The notes under the pieces: generated by a model
What the model was told of the DNA's origin: nothing
The model's database searches: none
The model's input: the letters and a program-made list of their open reading frames with translations, nothing else
NCBI GenBank assembly: GCA_022563455.1
Contig: JADFNI010000005.1
Span: 1 to 32,566, forward strand
Length of the DNA stretch: 32,566 bases
From: Nanobdellota archaeon
GTDB taxonomy: Archaea; Nanobdellota; Nanobdellia; Pacearchaeales; GW2011-AR1
Direction of reading: 5' to 3'
Position numbers and translations under genes: made by a program
In this document: positions 8,233 to 16,074 of the stretch, piece by piece
Numbering within the stretch: position 1 is the stretch's first letter
Layout of the letters: every line of letters starts with the position of its first letter

Positions 8233-10779
8233 TTATTTTGTTCGGCAAGTAATCCCATCATTAACCATACTTCCTGTAGCAGGTTGGGGTAGTTCTCCCC
8301 TCCATGAACTGGAACCCGGCACTAGATTTCGGCTTCCATCAGTAAAATTACAATAAGGGTTTATATTAATATCACATAAAGTTCTATCATAAATAGCTTT
8401 TAAATCTAAATCTGCCTGATTAAAAAACCCGTCATGATTAAAATCCACACCCCCATAATTTCTACCCATACTGTAATCTGCATAATAACGCTGCCCAGGG
8501 ATGATATCTACACAATAATAACATGAAGATAAATCTGTAATCTCAGTGAACTCGCAAAATCCTCCGATACATATATCCTCAGAACAATCATTATAATCCT
8601 CACAGTCTGAGTCTATACTACATTCAAAACTCCTACAAGTATTATCCCACCAACAAGTTTCATTATTTTCTTCATCACAGTCACTATGAACCACACATTC
8701 AACATACCTTTCATTATAACAAACTTCTCCTGAAGGGTTTCCAGAACATACGTTTCCAGTATTACATTCAGGTTCACAAAATCCTGCATTACAAACTCGT
8801 CCATAACTATATGCTGGAGTAAATTCACCTACATTAATAGAAACCTTACAATCACTATCAACAACGCAAGTTTCCCCAGGACACGTTTGCCCATTACATG
8901 TATTATAATAAGAATCAACACTTGTAACATTAGGTGCAATAATGCAAAAATTAAAAGGTATACAATCAGGGTCATCCGGTTCAAAGATTACATCAATATC
9001 TATATCATGACTTTTGAAAAGTTTAATGTCATCATAATTATTATTAATATAATTTGTTCCAACAAAGGATATATTTGAGCTATCATAAAATTCTATGCCT
9101 ATTAATCCTGTAGAATTAATTAATATATCTCTAAATAAAATATTTTGACATCCACTACAAACTAACCCTCCAATTTCTCCAGTTATTTCAAGATCTTTTT
9201 CATCTACAAGATATAAATATTCATTCCCGTCCACCAGATTATTCTTCCAACTATTTTGTTTATAACAATCTTTATTATCACAATATGGAGAATTTCCACT
9301 AATTCCAGTAATTAATCTACCATATTCAAATACGAAATTAAATCTTTCATTATTGCATAAGATATTATCTTCAACTATATTTTCTCTTTCATGGTTCGTA
9401 GGCTTGGTTTTAAATTTAATAGCCAATTCGTTATCAAATATGATATTTCCTTTTATTATAGATCCTTTTCCAGGGCCTATTTCCATTGCACTTTTTAATC
9501 CATACATAGTATTATTAATAATTGTATTTCCAAGAACTGTGGCCCTTCCACCATTTGATATTCCAACTCCATAACCAGTATTACTAAATATATAATTTTC
9601 AATAACAGTTAAATATCCGGCTTCATCATCATAGATTCCAATAAAAGCAAAATCATAGATAACATTTTTAAAAATTACTACCCTGCTAGTTCCCTGATTC
9701 CCCTTAATACCCTCACGAACATCATGAAGAATATTATTTTTTATCTCTCCATAAGTTAAATGCCCATGAATATTTATTCCTGTATGTACATCATAGATCT
9801 CACAGTTTTCAATTAAGGGGTTTTTTGCATTGCTAAATAGCCCTATACCATTTGTTCTTGGTCCAATAAATCCAAAGTACCCATAATTTGGATTAGAAAC
9901 TCCATTAGAATAAATTTTATTACCTCTACAATTTAAACTAACGTTTTCTGCATTTATTTTTATTGCATATTGATCCTTAGTGTTTAAGTTACATACAAAA
10001 TCAGTATTAAGATTTATATCAACGTTTGGCTCAGTTATAGTCATCTCACAAACTACTGGTACACAGTTTCCAGCAGCATTACAATATCCATTATTACATG
10101 AGGCTCCAAGTGAACAAGTAATATCCTCAATAGTAAAACTCTCCAGCCAATTTCCATCCCAAGGAATTGCTTTTTGTGCACATATATTTGGATCTCGTTG
10201 AATTGTTAATGGAGTAATTGATCCTGCTATAGGCTTAATTGGAACATATCCACATGATTTTACAACCTCATTATTAATAGGATCAATAGTATTTTCTCCA
10301 GTTGAACCTCCTCCAGTTCCTATATTTGACGAATCTTCTTTAGGAATAATTTTCGCAATATCTTCTATATCCTTATTTTCATAAGCAAAAACTATACTTA
10401 CACTTTCTGGCTTCCCATATTCACTCAAATTAAAATGATAAACTTTCTTTTCATTTTCGGATGGAATTTCTAAAACTCTCTTTGTAATTGAATTCTCTTC
10501 AAAAGTAAATATAAAATCTATTGCATCTGGAATTTTGTCCCCATATTGTTCAACACTAATTTGAATAGTCATTTTCCCAGTTTCTTGATTCCAAATAGTG
10601 TATCCCTCCAGATTCTTAATATCTGTCTTTATTTCAACAGATGAAATTGTGTAAACATCTGATGCGGTATCCATAATCTCCATCAAAACAATAGCAACAC
10701 TAATAATCATCACAAGTATAATTAGCACCGTAGCAGCAGCCAAAGATATCCACTCTTTTTTATAAATATGCATTATCAA
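8233..10779 (-). CDS. Large surface protein: pilin-like N-helix, beta-helix (NosD-like) repeats, Cys-rich repeats and a dockerin/EF-hand-like segment
   Basis: N-terminal EWISLAAATVLIILVMIISVAIVLMEIMD; repeats of NPLIENCEIYDVHTGINIHGHLTYGEIKNNILHDV type; CSIDSDCEDYNDCSEDICIGGFCEF; GGVDFNHDGFFNQADLDLKAIYD. Confidence 0.75.
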   Translation of the reverse strand: MIMHIYKKEWISLAAATVLIILVMIISVAIVLMEIMDTASDVYTISSVEIKTDIKNLEGYTIWNQETGKMTIQISVEQYGDKIPDAIDFIFTFEENSITKRVLEIPSENEKKVYHFNLSEYGKPESVSIVFAYENKDIEDIAKIIPKEDSSNIGTGGGSTGENTIDPINNEVVKSCGYVPIKPIAGSITPLTIQRDPNICAQKAIPWDGNWLESFTIEDITCSLGASCNNGYCNAAGNCVPVVCEMTITEPNVDINLNTDFVCNLNTKDQYAIKINAENVSLNCRGNKIYSNGVSNPNYGYFGFIGPRTNGIGLFSNAKNPLIENCEIYDVHTGINIHGHLTYGEIKNNILHDVREGIKGNQGTSRVVIFKNVIYDFAFIGIYDDEAGYLTVIENYIFSNTGYGVGISNGGRATVLGNTIINNTMYGLKSAMEIGPGKGSIIKGNIIFDNELAIKFKTKPTNHERENIVEDNILCNNERFNFVFEYGRLITGISGNSPYCDNKDCYKQNSWKNNLVDGNEYLYLVDEKDLEITGEIGGLVCSGCQNILFRDILINSTGLIGIEFYDSSNISFVGTNYINNNYDDIKLFKSHDIDIDVIFEPDDPDCIPFNFCIIAPNVTSVDSYYNTCNGQTCPGETCVVDSDCKVSINVGEFTPAYSYGRVCNAGFCEPECNTGNVCSGNPSGEVCYNERYVECVVHSDCDEENNETCWWDNTCRSFECSIDSDCEDYNDCSEDICIGGFCEFTEITDLSSCYYCVDIIPGQRYYADYSMGRNYGGVDFNHDGFFNQADLDLKAIYDRTLCDININPYCNFTDGSRNLVPGSSSWRGELPQPATGSMVNDGITCRTK

Positions 10780-10871
10780 ATAATATAAATTAGATTAATA
10801 AATTTACCGAGTTGTAATATTTAAAATAAAATAATAAAAAACATTAAATACCTTACCTTCTAAAGTTTAAC

Positions 10872-10952
10872 ATGGAAAACCCATGGTATAAAGAAATCTG
10901 GAAAGAGGAGAAGTATGTAAAATTAATGCGACTCTGCTGCTATCTAAAGTAG
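10872..10952 (+). pseudogene. Truncated 5' copy of the 7829..8194 gene
   Basis: MENPWYKEIWKEEKYVKLMRLCCYLK* versus MVRQWYSNIWKEGKYIDLWSIN...; the upstream TTAAATACC...TTTAACATGG is also shared. Confidence 0.65.
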
Positions 10953-10961
10953 CTTTTGACA

Positions 10962-11711
10962 TCACCCAAGCTTTATCTTTCCTTGTTGCCAGTCACTAAT
11001 TATCTTTATAGCAGTTCTATTTTCGTTTACAATTCCGCCCTTCAACAAAAACCCTTTCTTGATACCGATAGCTTCAAACATCTCATAAGCATTTCCAGAC
11101 TCAACCCCAAAATGCTTTTCTAAAGTTTTTCCACCACGTTTTTCTAAATACTCAATTATACCAATAGCAACTTTTTCAGGATTTCGAATCTTATGAGGAT
11201 CTTTTGATGCCGTCATCCCAAGCTTAGACTTTGAATCTCCAAAAGGAATAACTCCGGGGGAATCCATATACCTAATTTTGCCTTCCCTTATCCACTGTGT
11301 CTTTTTCGTAGTCCCGCTAACCTTAGAAATCTTGGCCCTAGCCTTTGGAGCTAGTAGATTAATGAGAGTAGACTTTCCAATATTAGGATATCCAACTATT
11401 CCCACTCGAAGACTTTTTCCCCCTCGCCACTCTTCTGAATACTCAGTCAAATATTTCTTAAGAGTATTAACTCCAATCTTCTTCAAACTAGATATAAAAA
11501 AACTCTCTGGAAATTCCTTTCGGATTTTAGCAACATCAGTCTTCGAGATAAGATCAATCTTATTAAATACAATGATAAGCTCTCTTCTCATGTATTCAGC
11601 CTTCTCTATAATCTCAGAATTCTGAGTAATCTCAGGCATCCGAGCATCCACTAGGAGAATTATAACATCTGAATTCCTAAGAACGTTAAGTACAACCGGC
11701 CAAAATCCCAT
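10962..11711 (-). CDS. Circularly permuted GTPase (YlqF/RbgA/YawG-like)
   Basis: NKID (G4) precedes GYPNIGKSTLIN (G1) and DSPGV (G3); N-terminal VIILLVDARMPE. Confidence 0.85.
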   Translation of the reverse strand: MGFWPVVLNVLRNSDVIILLVDARMPEITQNSEIIEKAEYMRRELIIVFNKIDLISKTDVAKIRKEFPESFFISSLKKIGVNTLKKYLTEYSEEWRGGKSLRVGIVGYPNIGKSTLINLLAPKARAKISKVSGTTKKTQWIREGKIRYMDSPGVIPFGDSKSKLGMTASKDPHKIRNPEKVAIGIIEYLEKRGGKTLEKHFGVESGNAYEMFEAIGIKKGFLLKGGIVNENRTAIKIISDWQQGKIKLG

Positions 11712-11779
11712 ATTTAACCAATGAAAATTGGTGTTATAAATTTACCTTCTTAGAAGGTTGAGTTAGTTAGTTAATTAGC

Positions 11780-12409
11780 CTAGAAAAATAAAAGCTTAAC
11801 TGCCATGGCTACCATTAAAATATTTTCAAGTAATGTCACTTTTGTTAATGGAACTTTTATTTTCGTTCCAAGACATGCGCATTGAAACTTTTCATTTTTT
11901 AATAATTTTATTGAAACACCTATTGCGCCTACTGCCATGATAACTAAAGTTACCCATGCTAAAGGGACTATGTAGAAACCCTCTATGTAGAAGTTTACTA
12001 TAAATAAAACTCCTATAATAAATTCTAAGGCTGGATAAACCTCCGAGTATCCTGGGATTAATTTTGCTGGAATATCGTATTCTTTGAAGGCTACTGTGAA
12101 TCCTTTCCAATCGATCATTTTGAATAAGGAAAATATGATAAAGAAAATACCCATGTATAGAAGCATGAAGTTAAACATAATTGATAAACCGGTGCCTAGA
12201 ATTAATATTATTGCGAGAATCCACGGAAACGCTTTTCCAAATCCCTCTGACTGATACCAAGGAGTAGGTTTTCCGCTAAATTTATCTTTACATGTGTTAC
12301 TACAAAAATAATAATCTTTACCGTCTTTTGAAGTTGTTAGATTTTTTTTCTTTGCTTTATTAATATCTATACTCATTTTACAGACGGGGTCTGTTGCTTT
12401 GTTAATCAT
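11780..12409 (-). CDS. YHS-domain metal-binding segment fused to MauE/DoxX-like membrane domain
   Basis: DPVCKMSIDINKAKKKNLTTSKDGKDYYFCSNTCKDKF (YHS), then four TM-like helices and FQCACLGTKIKVPLTKVTLLENILM (MauE-like). Confidence 0.7.
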   Translation of the reverse strand: MINKATDPVCKMSIDINKAKKKNLTTSKDGKDYYFCSNTCKDKFSGKPTPWYQSEGFGKAFPWILAIILILGTGLSIMFNFMLLYMGIFFIIFSLFKMIDWKGFTVAFKEYDIPAKLIPGYSEVYPALEFIIGVLFIVNFYIEGFYIVPLAWVTLVIMAVGAIGVSIKLLKNEKFQCACLGTKIKVPLTKVTLLENILMVAMAVKLLFF

Positions 12410-12555
12410 TTTTTATTCTTTGGAGATTTAATAGAATAGTAAATCCAACCACCAATTATAACAGCAAAGATTATGATTAATGTTAGGTCCAATGTAGAAA
12501 AACCAGCTGAACTTGGAGGTGATATAGCCCCTCCTGAAATTGGGTGATGTCCCAT
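12406..12555 (-). CDS. Small single-TM protein (49 aa)
   Basis: MGHHPISGGAISPPSSAGFSTLDLTLIIIFAVIIGGWIYYSIKSPKNKK; its TGA overlaps the ATG of the YHS-MauE gene (ATGA). Confidence 0.6.
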   Translation of the reverse strand: MGHHPISGGAISPPSSAGFSTLDLTLIIIFAVIIGGWIYYSIKSPKNKK

Positions 12556-12663
12556 TTTAAGATATGAATTTTAATGTTTAAAATATTATCGGTGAAGCTA
12601 ATTTATGTTAATAAAAGATATATAAAGGTGTTAATTATTTGTTAATTATTATTAATTAGAGAT

Positions 12664-13236
12664 ATGGCAGAAAAAGTTAGATGTGAAAAGTGTAATAGGA
12701 ATTTTAAGAATGAAGAGGGATTAGCCATGCATAATCATGCGAAACACTTTGATGAAGAGGAGGTTGAAAAGAAGCCACTTATTACAAAAAAAATAAGAAA
12801 TTGGGGTATATTTATAGTTATTTTTGGAGTGTTTCTTTTCGGAATTGTCTGGTCATTTACTAGTATTTCAAGTGCACAGGAATTACCTCCGACGACGATG
12901 GCCGGACATGTTGAAGCAAGCCCACCAGCTCATGTTATTAAAAAACCGATGGGCGTTGCTGTACAAAAACATATGTTGGAACATGTTGATGGAAATGATG
13001 GTGGGAAGGGCGGTGTAATAATTAATTATAATTGTAAAGATTTTGAGTGTGAAGACGATTTAATTTCAAATTTGGAATCCTTTGCTGGTAAATTTAACTA
13101 TGTGTATGTTGCACCTTTCAAAAATATGCCTGTAAAAATTGCCCTTACTAAACTAGGATTCATAGAAACATATGATGAATATGATTCTATTAAAATAGAG
13201 ACTTTCATTACTGGGATTATTCCTGAGAGTGGTTAA
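12664..13236 (+). CDS. C2H2 zinc finger, TM helix and DUF3105-like extracytoplasmic domain
   Basis: VRCEKCNRNFKNEEGLAMHNHAKH, TM segment, then HMLEHVDGNDGGKGGVIINYNCKDFEC...YVYVAPFKNMPVKIALTKLGFIETYDEYD. Confidence 0.65.
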   Translation: MAEKVRCEKCNRNFKNEEGLAMHNHAKHFDEEEVEKKPLITKKIRNWGIFIVIFGVFLFGIVWSFTSISSAQELPPTTMAGHVEASPPAHVIKKPMGVAVQKHMLEHVDGNDGGKGGVIINYNCKDFECEDDLISNLESFAGKFNYVYVAPFKNMPVKIALTKLGFIETYDEYDSIKIETFITGIIPESG

Positions 13237-13329
13237 ATTAAACATCTCTATTTCAAAAATTTAGTGTGGAATTCTAATTTCATTAATCTCATTAAATAAC
13301 TATATAAATTTTGGACACCTCTTTAATTT

Positions 13330-13938
13330 ATGAATAATAAAGAGAGGTTGTTAGAGAAATTAAAAGACCAGGGCTTTTCTAAAGGGATAGTTTCTGTTTT
13401 TAGAAAAGTTGATAGAAAGTTGTTTGTTGGTGAATCTTACCTCGATGAATCTTACCTCGATATCGCCCTTCCAATTGGTAATAGCCAGACTATTTCTCAA
13501 CCATATACAATTGCCTTCATGTTCTCATTATTAAAGTTAGAAAAAGGACTAAAAGTATTAGAGGTAGGATCTGGATCTGGATATGTTTTAGCTCTTCTAT
13601 CTAAGTTTTGTTCTTCGGGGCAAGTTTTTGGAATTGAATTAATAGAGGATTTGGCGAAAAAATCTATTCTTCGGCTTCGAAATTATAAGAATGTTAAGGT
13701 GATTATTGGAGATGGTAAGAAGGGTTTGATAAAGGAAGCTTTGTTTGATAGAATATTGGTTAGTGCTGCTGGAAAAAAAGTCCCAGGCGAACTATTAAAG
13801 CAATTAAAGGTTGGGGGAATTCTTGTTATGCCTATTAGTAGTACAAGTACAGAAAATTCCATTAGGGTTGTTGAGAAAGGGAAAAATAAAAATAAAGTTA
13901 TGGATATTTCTGGTTTCGTTTTTGTTCCATTGAAATAA
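13330..13938 (+). CDS. pcm: Protein-L-isoaspartate O-methyltransferase
   Basis: ALPIGNSQTISQPYTIAFMFSLL...KVLEVGSGSGYVLALLSKF...DRILVSAAGKKVPGELLKQLKVGGILVMPI. Confidence 0.85.
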   Translation: MNNKERLLEKLKDQGFSKGIVSVFRKVDRKLFVGESYLDESYLDIALPIGNSQTISQPYTIAFMFSLLKLEKGLKVLEVGSGSGYVLALLSKFCSSGQVFGIELIEDLAKKSILRLRNYKNVKVIIGDGKKGLIKEALFDRILVSAAGKKVPGELLKQLKVGGILVMPISSTSTENSIRVVEKGKNKNKVMDISGFVFVPLK

Positions 13939-14023
13939 TCTTATAATCGTGTTGGCTAGATCTGTAGAACAGATTCAGTCTGAAGTATAGTTTTTGTCCG
14001 AAGTTTGTCCGAGCTTCATTTCT

Positions 14024-14206
14024 ATGATCCCAACACCAGTTTTAGGAGAAATAAGAAAGAAAGCCAATGAACAAAATATTTCAATGGCTGAATGGTGTCG
14101 GAGAAAGTTGAGGGGAGATGATCAGTTGGATGGGATTGAGGAGAAGTTGGATAATGTGGTTACTTCAGGTAATCCAATTCTACTTAAAAAATTAGAAAAT
14201 CTTTGA
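14024..14206 (+). CDS. Small putative ribbon-helix-helix-like protein (60 aa)
   Basis: MIPTPVLGEIRKKANEQNISMAEWCRRKLRGDDQLDGIEEKLDN; its 3' end overlaps the convergent ORF at 14122. Confidence 0.4.
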   Translation: MIPTPVLGEIRKKANEQNISMAEWCRRKLRGDDQLDGIEEKLDNVVTSGNPILLKKLENL

Positions 14207-14859
14207 GATAAATTTTCTCTAAATAAAATATTCATAGTCGCTAAATAACTCTTTTCATATTGTTCATATATTATATCTCTAGGAATTGTATAAAAATGTT
14301 TAAAGTCTATAACCAGTTCAGGAATCTGTAAGTCTACTTCTTCATGGAGGTAATGAAATCTTTCATATTCTTTATTATTCTTTACTTTAATAATTTCTTT
14401 TTCAGGAAAGTTCCTCATTTTAATATGTTGACTCTTTAAATGATCTCCCTTCTTGAAATTATTAATATCATAAGCTGGACAAACTAAGATAGTATGAAGT
14501 TTGTGGTCTTGAGTTTCTTCTTCAGTAATTTCTAGTTTGACTTCTTTTCTGCCAAAATCAGACTCTAGATCACAATCTTGACTTATAACTATCAAGTAAG
14601 GATAGGTGAACAATCTCCCTTTTTTTGATGTAAAAGATACAAATTCTAAAAATTTAACATCTTTCAGTATATCTCCTTGACAAACTCTTCTACTATTATG
14701 TTTCCCATATCTATTATTAATTTTGCTTAATTTCAAATTCGATGATTTCACATTCAACACTGGTTCTTCCATATTTTTCATAATTAATATCTTTTGGTTT
14801 AGGTTGATCTGCTTTAATTTCATTCTCAGATAATGGGGTGGAAATTTCCTCAAATTCAT
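14122..14859 (-). CDS. Hypothetical protein with YLIVISQDCDLE motif, third gene of the cassette
   Basis: VCQGDILKDVKFLEF...YPYLIVISQDCDLESDFGRKEVKL. The true start is probably near 14731 (TTG), since the N-terminal part overlaps the preceding ORF. Confidence 0.6.
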   Translation of the reverse strand: MNLRKFPPHYLRMKLKQINLNQKILIMKNMEEPVLNVKSSNLKLSKINNRYGKHNSRRVCQGDILKDVKFLEFVSFTSKKGRLFTYPYLIVISQDCDLESDFGRKEVKLEITEEETQDHKLHTILVCPAYDINNFKKGDHLKSQHIKMRNFPEKEIIKVKNNKEYERFHYLHEEVDLQIPELVIDFKHFYTIPRDIIYEQYEKSYLATMNILFRENLSQRFSNFLSRIGLPEVTTLSNFSSIPSN

Positions 14860-14926
14860 TTAATGAAGGATTTATAATACTCTTTGTTAATGGCTGGGTT
14901 TCTTTATCCATCAATAATTTCTCCAT
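14717..14926 (-). CDS. Small hypothetical protein, second gene of the cassette
   Basis: MDKETQPLTKSIINPSLNEFEEISTPLSENEIKADQ...; overlaps the 3' end of the TIGR04255-like gene. Confidence 0.5.
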   Translation of the reverse strand: MEKLLMDKETQPLTKSIINPSLNEFEEISTPLSENEIKADQPKPKDINYEKYGRTSVECEIIEFEIKQN

Positions 14927-15665
14927 TCATTATTTTCCTAAGATTATTACCTATACTTTTTTCAAAAGTCTTTTTAACAACCTCATGAAACTCTTCTAAT
15001 AGATTAATTATGTCCTCCTTGGACAATTCCCCTTCTAAAAAACAATCAGTATCTAAGGTAAATTCCTTTCTCACTATTTTACTTGGATACAAACTATTTG
15101 GGATACCATATTTAAAAACAATAGTATAATTATCTTCTTTAATGTAAATTTCTTGCATTGTTCTCATCAAGTTCTTAGAACTCACAAATCTTATTGAAGA
15201 TGTAAGATCATCACAGATAATGTCTTTCCAATCAAGTGGATCTCCTGAATCTAATTTTATTTCATCTATATATCTTAATCCAATTCTATCTATAATCTCA
15301 ATAGTATATTCTTCAAAAAGAGACTTAAGAATTAATTTGATATCTGAAGTAAGCTCTTTAAAATTAGAGTAGTAATTTTTATATTCTAAATTCAATGAAT
15401 TTTTAGATAATATAACAGCTTTTGTTTTCTCTTTATTGTAAAATTGCCATGTTCTTGCTCCTACAGATACTTGATTTTTATTTAAATTTTCCCCTGATGA
15501 AACAGATAGATTAATATTTAGTTCGCTTGGTTCCCTCAATATGGGGAATAAATCAATTATCTTTGATTGAAACCCTGAAGGAAGTTTGTTTTCAAGTTCA
15601 AGAATTGTAGGAAAGTCAATTCTAAAGATTATATTACTAATAAAATTCTTTTTATATTCTCCCAT
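14904..15665 (-). CDS. TIGR04255-like sporadically distributed protein
   Basis: NIIFRIDFPTILELENKLPSGFQSKIIDLFPIL...SVGARTWQFYNKEKTKAVILSKNSLNLEYKNYYSNFKEL...IDRIGLRYIDEIKL is typical of this family. Confidence 0.7.
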   Translation of the reverse strand: MGEYKKNFISNIIFRIDFPTILELENKLPSGFQSKIIDLFPILREPSELNINLSVSSGENLNKNQVSVGARTWQFYNKEKTKAVILSKNSLNLEYKNYYSNFKELTSDIKLILKSLFEEYTIEIIDRIGLRYIDEIKLDSGDPLDWKDIICDDLTSSIRFVSSKNLMRTMQEIYIKEDNYTIVFKYGIPNSLYPSKIVRKEFTLDTDCFLEGELSKEDIINLLEEFHEVVKKTFEKSIGNNLRKIMNGEIIDG

Positions 15666-15778
15666 ATATTTTACAACACTCTAGACTATTTAAAAATATA
15701 TCTTTTTTCGCAATTCTGACAGTTGCTAGTATGCCTTGATTTGAAAAGTTTTTTAAAGTTGAAAATATTTATAGAACT

Positions 15779-15961
15779 ATGGAATTTTGTAATGTCAGTT
15801 GGTGGTTGGATATTGTGGCCATTCTTATTCTTCTCGGATTTAATGTTGTAGGGATCTTTTCCAAGTGGCTTAGAGAGAATTTTGGGATCCCAAAGAATAT
15901 AATTCAATCAATTCTGGCGGCATACCTGATTGTCTCTGTTATTCTTTGTAGACCATTTTAA
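15779..15961 (+). CDS. Putative small membrane protein (60 aa)
   Basis: WWLDIVAILILLGFNVVGIFSKWLRENFGIPKNIIQSILAAYLIVSVIL: two TM-like segments. Confidence 0.35.
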   Translation: MEFCNVSWWLDIVAILILLGFNVVGIFSKWLRENFGIPKNIIQSILAAYLIVSVILCRPF

Positions 15962-16030
15962 TCTATATAGATTTACTTCGGACAGTATCATTCTACTTCG
16001 GATACCCCCAACGTATGCTCGGACTGAATC

Positions 16031-16053
16031 TGTAGAACAACCCAATTTATAAA
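16031..16053 (+). promoter_or_regulatory. Promoter and upstream element TGTAGAACAACCCAATTTATAAA
   Basis: TATA-like TTTATAAA centred about 25 nt before ATG 16075; 22/23 identical to the element upstream of the 28876 minus gene. Confidence 0.7.
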
Positions 16054-16074
16054 TGGTGAATTTTTGAATTTACC

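Larger units (their letters stand above)
13962..16053. repeat. Pair of divergent inverted copies (13962-14012 and 15975-16053) of the shared upstream element, bounding the TIGR04255 cassette
   Basis: ACAGATTCAGTCTGA (13969-13983, +) versus reverse complement of TCGGACTGAATCTGT (16019-16033) = ACAGATTCAGTCCGA; each end also carries internal CTTCGGACA-like units. Confidence 0.65.

Noticed and set aside
13962-16053. Interpretation of the TIGR04255 region as an autonomous transposon
   Set aside because: No transposase or recombinase is present and no target-site duplication was identified; kept only as a possible non-autonomous cassette.
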